From positions 62,001 through 126,000 of the forward strand of contig NZ_JAAOYW010000004.1 in NCBI RefSeq assembly GCF_011761235.1: a DNA stretch of 64,000 nt, written 5' to 3'. This DNA is from Frigoribacterium faeni (lineage in GTDB: Bacteria > Actinomycetota > Actinomycetes > Actinomycetales > Microbacteriaceae). Made by a program: the position numbers and the translations under genes. The notes under the pieces are model-generated. The model was not told the origin of the DNA, made no database searches, and saw only the letters and a program-made list of their open reading frames with translations. This document shows positions 40,202-48,921 of the stretch, in pieces; the stretch's first letter is position 1; each line of letters begins with the position of its first letter.

Positions 40202-40909
40202 ATGCTCCTGACCCGCCGCCTCCTGCAGCTCCTCCTCGGCCTGTTCCTCTACGGCGCCGCCATCGCCCTGATGGTGCGGGCGAGCATCGGCGTCGCCCCG
40301 TGGGACGTGCTGACGCAGGGCATCGTGGCGCAGACCGGCCTCGGCTTCGGCCTCGTCGTGTTCCTCACGAGCGCCGTCGTGCTGCTGCTGTGGATCCCGC
40401 TGCGACAGCGACCGCGGTTCGGCACGGTCGCGAACGCGCTGCTGGTCGGCCCCTTCGCCGACCTCGGGCTGCACGTGCTGCCCACGCAGACCGTGTGGTG
40501 GGCTCAGGGGCTCACGTTCGCCGCCGGCCTGCTGCTGCTCGCGGTGGCGAGCGGCCTCTACATCGGCGCCGACTTCGGCCCCGGGCCCCGCGACGGGCTC
40601 ATGCTCGGGCTGCACCGCCGGCTCGGCCTGCGCGTGGGGGTGGCCCGCACGGTGATCGAGCTGACGGTGCTCGCGGTCGGCTGGCTGCTGGGCGGCCAGG
40701 TCGGCATCGGCACGGCGGTCGAGGCCCTGCTGATCGGCCCCCTCGTGGCGGTGACGCTGCCGCTCTTCGCGCCGCGCGCGGCACGCGGCGCCGCGACCTC
40801 GGGCGTGGTCGCGGACTCGGCCCCGGGCTCGGCCACGGACTCGGCCCCGGACTCGGCCACGGGCCCGACCACCGGCCCCGTCCCCACGGCGACCTCGCCG
40901 ACCGCCTGA
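40202..40909 (+). CDS. YczE/YitT-type integral membrane protein
   Basis: 235 aa from the ATG at 40202; an in-frame TTG at 40190 lies in the operator. Five or six helices with the family's conserved start LLQLLLGLFLYGAAIALMVR, ASIGVAPWDVLTQG and GADFGPGPRDGLMLGLHRRL. YczE proteins form pairs with MocR regulators and are of unknown transport function. The last about 40 residues are a low-complexity Ala/Ser/Thr/Pro tail (SAPGSATDSAPDSATG) not part of the family. No ribosome-binding site is visible, and the operator sits 5 bp upstream. Confidence 0.88.
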   Translation: MLLTRRLLQLLLGLFLYGAAIALMVRASIGVAPWDVLTQGIVAQTGLGFGLVVFLTSAVVLLLWIPLRQRPRFGTVANALLVGPFADLGLHVLPTQTVWWAQGLTFAAGLLLLAVASGLYIGADFGPGPRDGLMLGLHRRLGLRVGVARTVIELTVLAVGWLLGGQVGIGTAVEALLIGPLVAVTLPLFAPRAARGAATSGVVADSAPGSATDSAPDSATGPTTGPVPTATSPTA

Positions 40910-40940
40910 CGGATCGGGAATGCGCGGCCTCCGCGGCGGG

Positions 40941-40968
40941 TTGACAGGCCCTCGCCGCGGAGTAGAGT
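40941..40968 (+). promoter_or_regulatory. leaderless promoter of the APC permease
   Basis: TTGACA (40941-40946), a 16-nt spacer and TAGAGT (40963-40968) end 8 nt before the GTG at 40977. The consensus-like hexamers and missing ribosome-binding site predict a leaderless mRNA. Confidence 0.7.
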
Positions 40969-40976
40969 CGCCGCTC

Positions 40977-43271
40977 GTGACTGACGAAGCCCGGTCGCCG
41001 AAGCGGTGGCTGATCGGTGAACCCCTCCCCTCGGAGAAGCTCGAGGGGCAGCTCCTCCCGAAGCACCTCGCCCTCCCGATCTTCGCCAGCGACCCGCTGA
41101 GCTCCGTGGCGTACGCGCCGCAGGAGCTGCTGATGATCCTGCTGATCGGCGGGCTCGGGTTCCTCACCCTCGCACCGTGGGTGGCGGTGGCCGTCGTCGT
41201 GCTGCTGCTCGTCGTCGTCGCCTCGTACCGCCAGCTGATCAAGGCCTACCCCTCGGGAGGCGGCGACTACGAGGTCGCCCACCGCAACCTCGGCGAGAAG
41301 GCCGGCCTCGTCGTGGCCTCCGCCCTGCTCGTCGACTACGTGATGACCGTCGCCGTCTCGGTCGCGTCGGGCGTCGACAACATCATCTCGGCGGTGCCCG
41401 AGCTGGCCCCGGTGCGGGTCGAGCTCGCCGTGTTCTTCGTGCTGCTGCTGGCCGCCGTCAACCTGCGGGGCGTGCGCGAGTCGAGCAAGGCCTTCGCCGT
41501 GCCGACCTACCTGTTCGTCTCGAGCGTGTTCGTCATGATCGTCATCGCGCTCGTCCGCACCGCCCTCGGCGACCCGCCCGTGGCCGAGAGCGCCGAGTAC
41601 ACCGTGCAGGCCGACCAGCTCACGCAGGCGGCGTTCGTCCTGCTGCTGCTGCGCGCCTTCTCGAGCGGCTGCTCGGCCCTGACCGGGGTCGAGGCGATCG
41701 CCAACGGCGTGCCCGCGTTCCGCCGCCCGAAGGTGCAGAACGCCCAGAAGACCCTCGTGCTGATGGGCGGCATCGCGATCGTCCTGTTCGCCGGCCTCGT
41801 CGCCGTCGCCCTGATCGCGAAGGTCCACTACGCCGAGGACGCCTGCGACCTGCAGGGCTTCGTCGACTGCACGGGCACCCCGCAGCGCAGCCTCATCGCG
41901 CAGATCGCGAGCGCGGTGTTCGGCGGGTCGCTGTTCGGCGTCCCCTTCTACCTGATCCAGACCTGCACGGCGGCCGTGCTGCTGCTGGCGGCGAACACGG
42001 CGTTCAACGGGTTCCCGCTGCTCGGCTCGATCCTGGCCCGCGACCAGTACGCCCCCAAGGCGCTGAACACCCGGGGCGACCGCCTCATCTACTCGAACGG
42101 CGTGATCGTCCTCGCGCTGGTGGCCTGCGCCATCCTGCTCGTCTACCAGGCCAGCGTCACCGGGCTGATCCAGCTCTACATCATCGGCGTCTTCGTCTCG
42201 TTCACGCTCGGCCAGACCGGCATGGTCGTGCACTGGACCCGCATGCTGCGCGAGGGCTGCGCCGACCGCGGCGCCGTGTACCGCGCCCGCGGCATCAACG
42301 CGTTCGGGGCCCTGCTCACCGCCTCCGTGCTCATCGTGGTGACCGTGACGAAGTTCACGCACGGCGCCTGGCTCGTGTTCGTCATCATGCCGATCCTGTT
42401 CGTGCTGATGCTCGGCGTGAACCGCTACTACCGCGACGTGCGGGTCGAGATCGAGCCCGACGCCACGACGCAGTTCGGCGCGCACGGCGACCACGCGATC
42501 GTGCTCGTCGGCACGATGCAGAAGCCGGTGCTCAAGGCGCTCGACTACGCGATCGCGGCGCGGCACGAGTCGCTCGAGGCGGTGCACGTCGGCGTCGACG
42601 ACGAGGCGACGGCCCTGCTGCAGCGGCAGTGGGCCGAGCAGGAGATCGAGGTGCCCCTGCGCATCGTCGCCTCGCCCTACCGCGACATCAGCATGCCGCT
42701 GATCAAGTACATCAAGGCGCACCGGGCCGAGCACGGCTCGGAGGTCGTCACGATCTACACGCCGATCTACATCGTCGGCCACTGGTGGGAGGCGCTGCTG
42801 CACAACCACAAGAGCCGCCGCATCCGCCAGAAGCTCATGCTCGTGCACGGCGTCACGATCTCGCTCGTGCCGTGGCTGCTCGACTCGTCCGAGATCCTCT
42901 ACGGCCGCCGGTCGCGGCCGATCCCCGGCCAGGACCGCCGCGGCGAGCCCATCCGCCCCCTGCCCCGCCGCCCCCTCCAGCCGGCCGGGTCGGTGACCGC
43001 AGGAGGCGCGGGTCCGGCAGGCAGGGCCGGCGCGGCCGTCGAGGGCGGTGCCGTCCACCGCGGCCTCGTGGTCGGCGCCGAGCACGACGGCGGGGCCGGG
43101 CACGACGGCGCGGCCGGCGGCCACCCCGACGTGCCGCGCGCCTCGGGCCCGAAGCAGACGCCGCGGGCGGCGGGCAAGGGCCAGAACGTCGGCAACGCGC
43201 GCCGGGGCGACGCGGCGCGCAAGGCGCGGTCGGCGGCCCGCAACGGCACGGGCCCGCGACGCAAGAAATGA
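40977..43271 (+). CDS. APC-superfamily permease with large cytoplasmic C-terminus
   Basis: 764 aa. Starts MTDEARSPKRWLIGEPLPSE, then the APC signature region ALPIFASDPLSSVAYAPQEL in helix 1, about 12 helices, and SGCSALTGVEAIANGVPAFR in helix 6. The C-terminal about 250 residues are cytoplasmic with an alpha/beta regulatory-like part (IVLVGTMQKPVLKALDYAIA, VTIYTPIYIVGHWWEALL). The final 100 residues are Gly/Ala/Arg-rich, ending in a strongly basic tail. It probably imports an amino acid or K+ (KUP-like relatives exist). The GTG start is supported by the leaderless promoter. Confidence 0.88.
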   Translation: MTDEARSPKRWLIGEPLPSEKLEGQLLPKHLALPIFASDPLSSVAYAPQELLMILLIGGLGFLTLAPWVAVAVVVLLLVVVASYRQLIKAYPSGGGDYEVAHRNLGEKAGLVVASALLVDYVMTVAVSVASGVDNIISAVPELAPVRVELAVFFVLLLAAVNLRGVRESSKAFAVPTYLFVSSVFVMIVIALVRTALGDPPVAESAEYTVQADQLTQAAFVLLLLRAFSSGCSALTGVEAIANGVPAFRRPKVQNAQKTLVLMGGIAIVLFAGLVAVALIAKVHYAEDACDLQGFVDCTGTPQRSLIAQIASAVFGGSLFGVPFYLIQTCTAAVLLLAANTAFNGFPLLGSILARDQYAPKALNTRGDRLIYSNGVIVLALVACAILLVYQASVTGLIQLYIIGVFVSFTLGQTGMVVHWTRMLREGCADRGAVYRARGINAFGALLTASVLIVVTVTKFTHGAWLVFVIMPILFVLMLGVNRYYRDVRVEIEPDATTQFGAHGDHAIVLVGTMQKPVLKALDYAIAARHESLEAVHVGVDDEATALLQRQWAEQEIEVPLRIVASPYRDISMPLIKYIKAHRAEHGSEVVTIYTPIYIVGHWWEALLHNHKSRRIRQKLMLVHGVTISLVPWLLDSSEILYGRRSRPIPGQDRRGEPIRPLPRRPLQPAGSVTAGGAGPAGRAGAAVEGGAVHRGLVVGAEHDGGAGHDGAAGGHPDVPRASGPKQTPRAAGKGQNVGNARRGDAARKARSAARNGTGPRRKK

Positions 43272-43385
43272 CGTCGCCGCCATTCGACTGATACATCACC
43301 CACGAGATATCGTGGGGCCTGCCCTCGTCCCCGAGGGCGGCCCCTCGCTCCGTGAGGGCGCCCGGCCTACCCCCGGAGCACGACC

Positions 43386-44513
43386 ATGGACGACCTCTCG
43401 ACCCTCGGCCTCCACCCCGGCGACGACGTGGCGACCGGGCCCGTCCCGACCGGGCCGGTGGTGACCGGGCCGGCCACGACCGGGCGGCGCCGGGGCCGCC
43501 GGCGTTGTCGGTCGCGGGCGGCGCCCGCCGCGATCGCGGCGGGCGTGTCGCTCGTGCTGCTCGTCGTGGCCGCGGGCGTGGCCGCCGGCGCCTTCGCCCT
43601 GCACCTCGCCTCCGCCTGGGACGACTCGACGACGACCCTCGACCGGGCGTTCCCGGCCGAGGCCGAACGCCCCGCCCCCACGACGGACGGCGCGCTGAAC
43701 GTGCTGCTGATGGGCTCCGACTCCCGGGGCGACGAGACGACGCTCGACGTCGCGGGCCCCTCCGGGCAGCGCACCGACACGATGATGCTGCTGCACGTCG
43801 ACGCCGACCGGCGCCACGCCTCCGTGATGTCCCTGATGCGCGACGTCTGGGTGCCCGTCCCCGGCCACGGCGACGCCAAGCTGAACGCGGCCTGGGCCTA
43901 CGGCGGCAGCCCGCTCACGGTGCAGACCGTCGAGAGCCTGCTCGGGGTGCGGATCGACCACGTCGCGATCGTCGACTTCGAGGGCTTCGCCGGCATGACC
44001 ACGGCCCTCGGCGGCGTCGACGTGGTCAGCGAGAAGGCCTTCCGCAGCACCGCCCGCGACCGAGCACGCAGCTACGAGTACGTGCAGGGCGTCAACCACC
44101 TCGAGGGCGACGCCGCACTGTCGTTCGTCCGCGAGCGCGCGGCCTTCGCCGACGCCGACTACCAGCGGGTCCGGAACCAGCAGGCGTTCCTCCGCGGCGT
44201 GCTCGACTCGCTCGTCAGCCGCGCGACCCTCACCGACCCGACGCGGGTCACGGGCTTCGTGACGGCCGTCGCGCCCTACGTGACGGTCGACGCGGGGCTG
44301 GACGCCGCCTCCCTGGTGTCGCTCGGCGCGAGCCTCCGCGGCGTCCGTCCCGACGACGTCGACTTCTTCACCGTGCCGGACGCCGGCACGGGCACGTCGC
44401 CCGACGGCCAGTCGATCGTCCTGCCCGACGAGGCGGCGATGCCCGCCCTCCGCGACGCCCTCCGCGACGACCAGGTGCGAGCGTTCCTCGAGGCCCGTCC
44501 GGGCCGCCCGTGA
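43386..44513 (+). CDS. LytR-CpsA-Psr (LCP) family ligase, second copy
   Basis: 375 aa, ATG with CCGGAG upstream. A Thr/Val/Pro repeat head (TGPVPTGPVVTGPATTG), a basic patch and a single membrane anchor (about 48-72) precede the LCP domain: NVLLMGSDSRGDE, SLMRDVWVPVPGHGDAKLNA, FEGFAGMTTALGGVDVVSEK and LSFVRERAAFADADYQRVRN, with the conserved Arg/Asp residues binding the polyprenyl pyrophosphate. It attaches wall glycopolymers to peptidoglycan. A possible -10 (TATCGT, 43308-43313) lies 73 nt upstream. Confidence 0.93.
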   Translation: MDDLSTLGLHPGDDVATGPVPTGPVVTGPATTGRRRGRRRCRSRAAPAAIAAGVSLVLLVVAAGVAAGAFALHLASAWDDSTTTLDRAFPAEAERPAPTTDGALNVLLMGSDSRGDETTLDVAGPSGQRTDTMMLLHVDADRRHASVMSLMRDVWVPVPGHGDAKLNAAWAYGGSPLTVQTVESLLGVRIDHVAIVDFEGFAGMTTALGGVDVVSEKAFRSTARDRARSYEYVQGVNHLEGDAALSFVRERAAFADADYQRVRNQQAFLRGVLDSLVSRATLTDPTRVTGFVTAVAPYVTVDAGLDAASLVSLGASLRGVRPDDVDFFTVPDAGTGTSPDGQSIVLPDEAAMPALRDALRDDQVRAFLEARPGRP

Positions 44514-44540
44514 CCGGCCGTCGGGGCTAGGGGCACATGC

Positions 44541-44546
44541 TAAGAT
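44541..44546 (+). promoter_or_regulatory. -10 of the DUF3073 gene
   Basis: TAAGAT is a good -10 hexamer, giving a leader of about 80 nt with ribosome-binding site GAGGGGG before the ATG at 44631. Confidence 0.5.
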
Positions 44547-44630
44547 CGATGCAGTTTTGCAACGTCACCTGTCGGTAGTTCCCGGTTCGTCCGACACCGT
44601 TTCCGGGCCGAATTCACGAGGGGGTCACGC

Positions 44631-44852
44631 ATGGGGCGCGGCCGTCAAAAAGCCAAGCACACCAAGGTCGCCAGAGAGCTGAAGTACTTCAGCCCTGACA
44701 CCAACTACGGTGCGCTCGAAAAAGAGCTTGCGACCAAGAGCGATTCCGACGAGTACGTCGACCGGTGGGCCGACGACTTCGACGACGACTCCGAGGTCGA
44801 CACCGACCTCGACGAGGGCCAGGCAGGCCACGACCAGAGCAAGACCGCCTAG
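44631..44852 (+). CDS. DUF3073-family small protein
   Basis: 73 aa. The start GRGRQKAKHTKVARELKYFS is the conserved, very basic signature of DUF3073 found across actinobacteria; the second half is acidic (WADDFDDDSEVDTDLDEGQ). It has clear start signals. The function is unknown; the charge split suggests nucleic acid or ribosome contact. It is a helpful taxonomic marker and the codon pattern (AAA, AAG) differs from neighbours, as expected for a highly expressed small gene. Confidence 0.95.
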   Translation: MGRGRQKAKHTKVARELKYFSPDTNYGALEKELATKSDSDEYVDRWADDFDDDSEVDTDLDEGQAGHDQSKTA

Positions 44853-44860
44853 GCGCGACC

Positions 44861-45217
44861 GTGGCCCTGGTGTGGGAACAGGTCGTGGTCGACGCCGTCG
44901 ACCCTGAGGCCCTCGCGGCCTGGTGGCGCGAGGCGCTCGACTGGGTGACCGTGAGCGAGCCGGGCGACGAGCCCGAGCTCCGGCCGGCCGCCGACTCGCT
45001 GCCCGGGCTCCTGTTCGTGCGCGTGCCCGAGCCCAAGTCGGTGAAGGACCGGCTGCACCTCGACTTCCGCCCCGACGACCAGGCCGCCGAGGTGGCCCGG
45101 CTCGAGGCCCTCGGCGCGACGCGCGTCGACGTCGGCCAGGTCGACCCGTCGTGGGTGGTGCTCGCCGACCCCGAGGGCAACGAGTTCTGCGTGCTCGGCT
45201 CGCGTCACGATGGCTGA
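44861..45217 (+). CDS. VOC-family (glyoxalase-like) protein
   Basis: 118 aa from the GTG at 44861, 8 bp after DUF3073. One glyoxalase-6-like domain: VDAVDPEALAAWWREALDWV, then VKDRLHLDFRPDDQAAEVAR with the metal-type His, and WVVLADPEGNEFCVLGS with the terminal acidic ligand. Such single-domain proteins are usually annotated as bleomycin-resistance or lyase-like. The substrate is unknown. It is probably co-transcribed with DUF3073. Confidence 0.87.
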   Translation: MALVWEQVVVDAVDPEALAAWWREALDWVTVSEPGDEPELRPAADSLPGLLFVRVPEPKSVKDRLHLDFRPDDQAAEVARLEALGATRVDVGQVDPSWVVLADPEGNEFCVLGSRHDG

Positions 45218-45488
45218 CGCGCCGCGATTCGTCGGGGCCCCGGGCGTCACGCACCTGAGCTGGCGGCGTCGCCGGGCGCCTCACATCTGAGCCTCCGGCG
45301 TCGAAGGACGTGCGGCGGCAGAGCCGCCGCCGTCGCGGGACGAGACCCCCCGGACGCGCTGGCGTCACGAGACCAGGCGCGACCGAGCACTCCGGCCCGT
45401 GCGCATCGGGCGCCGAGGTGCCGACGAGCTGTCCGTCGAGCCCGTGCGTGCGGCGGCTGACGAAACGCCCGTCGGGCGAGGGGACAGA

Positions 45489-45683
45489 TCAGCCGACGAA
45501 CTGCCCGAGCACCGGCAGGAGCCCGACCGCGACGACGAGCACGAGCCCGCCTGCCGTGAGGAGCGCGACGCGCTTGCCGCCGGTGACGGCGGAGGCCTCG
45601 CGCGGCGGGACCGGCGCGAGCGGGACGCGGGTCACCCGGGTGACCCGAGCGGCGGGGCCGGTGGTGTGCGTGTGAGTGGTCAT
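45489..45683 (-). CDS. very small membrane protein
   Basis: 64 aa from the ATG at 45683 with a good ribosome-binding site (AAGGAG). A His/Thr-rich head (MTTHTHTTG), a basic stretch and one helix near the C-terminus (RVALLTAGGLVLVVAVGLLP). No family known. The strong start signal and single helix support a real gene. The 271 bp between it and the VOC gene show nothing recognisable. Confidence 0.65.
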   Translation of the reverse strand: MTTHTHTTGPAARVTRVTRVPLAPVPPREASAVTGGKRVALLTAGGLVLVVAVGLLPVLGQFVG

Positions 45684-45820
45684 GTGGTCGACTCCTTCGT
45701 CGTCCGTCCCGACATCGTCGTCGAGGTGCGCCCCGGAGGGCGTGGACCGAGTGTACGTCCGATCCTCGACCGGCACCACGGCCGGGTCGCCGCTGCGGCC
45801 CGGGGGCCGGCTCTCGCAGC

Positions 45821-45916
45821 CGACCCGCGCCTCCCGCGCTCTTATCGGCCCGGCCCGACCCGCGCCTCCCGCGCTCTCGTCCGCCCGGGCCGACCCGCGG
45901 CTCCCGCGCTCTCGTC
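45821..45916. repeat. tandem repeat, 35-bp unit, 2.7 copies
   Basis: Units 45821-45855, 45856-45890 and the partial 45891-45916 each begin CGACCCGCG(C/G)CTCCCGCGCT. The last partial unit ends exactly where the palindromic element begins. Confidence 0.85.
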
Positions 45917-46009
45917 ATTCAGGAACGCGGGCCGCGACGTTCCTGATCCGTGCACGGTTCAGGACGCCCGGTCCCCCCGTCGCGACGATCAGGACCGATG
46001 TTCCTGAAC
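45917..46009. repeat. TCAGGA-type palindromic element, copy 2
   Basis: ATTCAGGAAC (45917-45926), the 24-bp near-palindrome 45941-45964 (TCCTGA/TCAGGA arms around CCGTGCACGG), GATCAGGACC (45987-45996) and GTTCCTGAAC (46000-46009). The outer words are inverse repeats. It lies 31 bp after the purM stop. Confidence 0.85.
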
Positions 46010-46040
46010 GAGGGAAGAAGAAACCAGCGCAGGGGCGGGG

Positions 46041-47165
46041 CTAGGCGCGGTAGCTGCCGACGAGGCGCACGGCCCCGCCGTCGACGCCCTTGGCGCCCTG
46101 CTCGAACCCGGTGAGGTCGCGGACCGCCGTCGAGACGGTGCCGACCTGCCAGGTGCGGATGCCGTCGGCCTCGAGGGCCGCCGTCACGGCGCCGGCCGAC
46201 GCGGCGTCGACGACGGCGATCATGCCGATGCCGAGGTTCCAGGTGCCCTCGCTCGACTCGAGCGTCGACCCGGCGAGGTCGCTGAGCACGCGGAACACCG
46301 GGTCGGGCGACCAGGTGCCGCGGTCGACCTCGGCCGACGAGCCGAGCGGCAGCACGCGGGCGAGGTTCGCGGCGATGCCGCCGCCGGTGACGTGGCTGAG
46401 CGAGTGCACCGCGCCGGCCAGCGCCGGGTCGTCGAGCACGCGCAGCAGGGGGGTCGTGTAGAGGCGGGTGGGCTCGAGCAGCTCTTCGCCGATGGTGCGC
46501 GAGAACTCGGGCAGGCCGTCGGAGTACCCGAGGTCGCTCGACGCCAGGATGTGCCGCACGAGCGAGAAGCCGTTCGAGTGCAGCCCCGACGAAGCGAGGG
46601 CGAGCACGACGTCGCCGTCGCGCACGAGGTGGGCGCCGAGCTGCGAGCCTGCCTCGACCGCGCCGACGGCGGCGCCGGCGACGTCGTAGTCGTCGGGCCC
46701 CAGCAGCCCGGGGTGCTCGGCGGTCTCGCCGCCGACGAGGGCCGTGCCCGTCTCGCTGCAGGCGCGGGCGATGCCCTCGACGATGGAGGCGATGCGCGCC
46801 GGCACGACGCGGCCGCACGCGATGTAGTCGGTCATCACGAGCGGGCGGGCGCCCACGACGACGATGTCGTCGACGACCATGCCGACGAGGTCCTGGCCGA
46901 TGGTGTCGTGCTTGTCGAGCGCCTGGGCGATGGCGACCTTGGTGCCGACGCCGTCGGTCGACGTCGCGAGGAGCGGCCGCTCGTACGCCTTGAGGAACGA
47001 CACGTCGAACATGCCCGCGAACCCGCCGACCCCGCCCACGACGCCCGGGCCGTGCGTGGCGGCGACGGCCGACTTCATCAGCTCGACCGCGCGGTCGCCG
47101 GCGGCCGTGTCGACCCCCGCGGCGGCGTAGGAGGCGCTGGTCGAGGGGGCAGGAGAGGTCGCCAT
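46041..47165 (-). CDS. purM: phosphoribosylformylglycinamidine cyclo-ligase (AIR synthase)
   Basis: 374 aa, slightly longer than E. coli PurM (345). Signature segments: SYAAAGVDTAAGDRAVELMK, LLATSTDGVGTKVAIAQALD (the glycine-rich ATP and substrate loop), VGGETAEHPGLL, LASSGLHSNGFSLVR and LSHVTGGGIAANLARVLP. It catalyses the ATP-dependent closure of FGAM to AIR, step 5 of purine synthesis. It is transcribed away from purF; in most actinobacteria purF and purM run in the same direction. The 71-bp gap to purF must hold both promoters. Confidence 0.97.
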   Translation of the reverse strand: MATSPAPSTSASYAAAGVDTAAGDRAVELMKSAVAATHGPGVVGGVGGFAGMFDVSFLKAYERPLLATSTDGVGTKVAIAQALDKHDTIGQDLVGMVVDDIVVVGARPLVMTDYIACGRVVPARIASIVEGIARACSETGTALVGGETAEHPGLLGPDDYDVAGAAVGAVEAGSQLGAHLVRDGDVVLALASSGLHSNGFSLVRHILASSDLGYSDGLPEFSRTIGEELLEPTRLYTTPLLRVLDDPALAGAVHSLSHVTGGGIAANLARVLPLGSSAEVDRGTWSPDPVFRVLSDLAGSTLESSEGTWNLGIGMIAVVDAASAGAVTAALEADGIRTWQVGTVSTAVRDLTGFEQGAKGVDGGAVRLVGSYRA

Positions 47166-47236
47166 TCGTTCATCCGTTCGGTGTCGCTCTAGACTGTCGC
47201 GGTAACCCCAACTCTACGGTCTGGAGCCAGATCCGC
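47166..47236. promoter_or_regulatory. divergent purM/purF promoter region
   Basis: Only 71 bp separate the two ATGs. TAGACT and TACGGT are possible purF -10 hexamers, and TAGAGC (opposite strand) may serve purM. CTGGAG precedes the purF ATG. No riboswitch-like fold is visible in so short a space. Confidence 0.45.
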
Positions 47237-48697
47237 ATGTGCGGCATCGTCGGTCTCGTCGCGCACGAGCCAGCTAATCAACTCGTCTACGACTCCCTCC
47301 TCCTGCTGCAGCACCGTGGGCAGGACAGCACGGGCATCGCGACCGCCGAACGTGGCATCTTCCACGTGCACAAGACCAAGGGGCAGGTGCGCGAGGGCTT
47401 CCGCACCCGCGACATGCGGGCCCTGCTCGGCACGATGGGCCTCGGCCACGTGCGCTACGCCACGAAGGGCGCGGCGACGAACGAGCAAGAGGCGCAGCCG
47501 TTCTACGTGAACGCGCCCTACGGCATCGTGCTCGTGCACAACGGCAACCTGACGAACACGCGCGAGCTCACGAGCGAGCTGTTCCACGTCGACCGCCGGC
47601 ACCTGAACACCAACAGCGACACCGAGCTGCTCGTCAACGTGCTCGCGCACGAGCTGCAAGAACAGGTCAACGGCACCGACCTCGACCCCGAGCAGATCTT
47701 CGCCGCGGTCACCCGCGTGCACGACCGCGTCGAGGGGTCGTACGCGGCCATCGCGATGATCGCCGGCCACGGGCTGCTCGCGTTCCGCGACCCGTTCGGC
47801 ATCCGCCCCCTGGTGCTCGGCCGCCGCAAGGCCGCCGACGGGCAGCGCGACGAGTGGATCGTCGCGAGCGAGTCGCTCGTGCTCGAGTCGGGCGGCTACG
47901 AGATCGTCCGCGACGTCGCGCCCGGCGAGGCCGTGTTCGTGTCGCTCGACGGCGAGATGGTGTCGAAGCAGTGCCACGCGGCGCCGCGCCTCGTCCCCTG
48001 CTCGTTCGAGTACGTCTACCTCGCGCGTCCCGACTCCGTCATGAACGGCATCTCGGTCTACGACGCGCGCCTGCGGCTCGGCGACCGCCTGGCCGACACC
48101 GTGGCCCGGTACGCGCCGACGGGCGACATCGACGTCGTCATGCCCATCCCCGACTCGTCGCGCCCCGCCGCGATGCAGGTCGCCCAGAAGCTCGGCATCG
48201 AGTACCGCGAGGGCTTCTACAAGAACCGCTACGTGGGCCGCACCTTCATCATGCCGGGCCAGGCGGAGCGCAAGCGCTCGGTGCGCCAGAAGCTCAACGC
48301 GATGTCGAGCGAGTTCAAGGGCAAGAACATCCTCATCGTCGACGACTCGATCGTGCGCGGCACCACCTCGCGCGAGATCGTCGAGATGGCGCGGGCCGCC
48401 GGGGCGAACGAGGTCACGTTCACGTCGGCCGCGCCGCCCGTGCGCTACCCGCACGTCTACGGCATCAACATGCCGTCGCGTCACGAGCTGATCGCCCACG
48501 ACCGCAAGATCCCCGAGATCGCGCGCGAGCTCGGCGCCGACCACCTCATCTACCAAGAAGTGGCCGACATGCAGGCCGCCATCGTCGAGGGCAGCGACGT
48601 CACCGACCTCGAGATGAGCTGCTTCACCGGCGACTACGTCACCGGCACGGTCAGCCCCGAGTACCTCGCCTGGGTCGAGGCCAACCAGCTCAGCTGA
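47237..48697 (+). CDS. purF: amidophosphoribosyltransferase
   Basis: 486 aa. MCGIVGLVAHEPANQ: Cys2 is the glutaminase nucleophile, and no propeptide is encoded. The Ntn-hydrolase domain (HRGQDSTGIAT, HVRYATKGAATNEQEAQPF, HNGNLTN, NTNSDTELL) is followed by the phosphoribosyltransferase domain with the PRPP motif ILIVDDSIVRGTTS. It makes phosphoribosylamine, the committed step of purine synthesis. A TCAGGA-type element follows its stop. Confidence 0.98.
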   Translation: MCGIVGLVAHEPANQLVYDSLLLLQHRGQDSTGIATAERGIFHVHKTKGQVREGFRTRDMRALLGTMGLGHVRYATKGAATNEQEAQPFYVNAPYGIVLVHNGNLTNTRELTSELFHVDRRHLNTNSDTELLVNVLAHELQEQVNGTDLDPEQIFAAVTRVHDRVEGSYAAIAMIAGHGLLAFRDPFGIRPLVLGRRKAADGQRDEWIVASESLVLESGGYEIVRDVAPGEAVFVSLDGEMVSKQCHAAPRLVPCSFEYVYLARPDSVMNGISVYDARLRLGDRLADTVARYAPTGDIDVVMPIPDSSRPAAMQVAQKLGIEYREGFYKNRYVGRTFIMPGQAERKRSVRQKLNAMSSEFKGKNILIVDDSIVRGTTSREIVEMARAAGANEVTFTSAAPPVRYPHVYGINMPSRHELIAHDRKIPEIARELGADHLIYQEVADMQAAIVEGSDVTDLEMSCFTGDYVTGTVSPEYLAWVEANQLS

Positions 48698-48715
48698 CCC
48701 CGGCTCTCTCTCCTC

Positions 48716-48784
48716 GTTCAGGAACACGGCTCCTGATCCGTGCCCGGACGGCGTGGACGTTCCTGATCCGTGCACGACTCAGGA
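48716..48784. repeat. TCAGGA-type palindromic element, copy 3
   Basis: GTTCAGGAAC (48716-48725), TCCTGATCCGTGC (48731-48743) and a 24-bp near-palindrome 48761-48784 (TCCTGA/TCAGGA arms). It begins 19 bp after the purF stop, the same side as copy 1 at the alpha-galactosidase stop. Confidence 0.85.
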
Positions 48785-48921
48785 ACCCCGCCTCGGCACC
48801 TCCTGAGCACCGGAGCCGAGGAGGCGCGCAGCCGCCGCCGTCCCGCGTCCCGTCCCCGAGGCCCCCGGCGGCACGCCCGCCGCTCACCCGCGCGACGGTG
48901 GCCGGCGTCGGCGGCGGTCAA

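Larger units (their letters stand above)
45684..46040. other. 357-bp intergenic region of repeats
   Basis: The part nearest the small membrane gene is its promoter and leader. From 45821 on it is a three-unit tandem repeat running straight into a TCAGGA-type palindromic element (45917-46009). I saw no gene. Confidence 0.6.

Noticed and set aside
45218-45488. A gene between the VOC protein and the small membrane protein
   Set aside because: Open frames here are Arg/Gly/Pro-rich with no start signal or domain; I treat it as noncoding.
45821-45916. Possible CRISPR array
   Set aside because: The 35-bp units are directly adjacent with no spacers and no cas genes are nearby.
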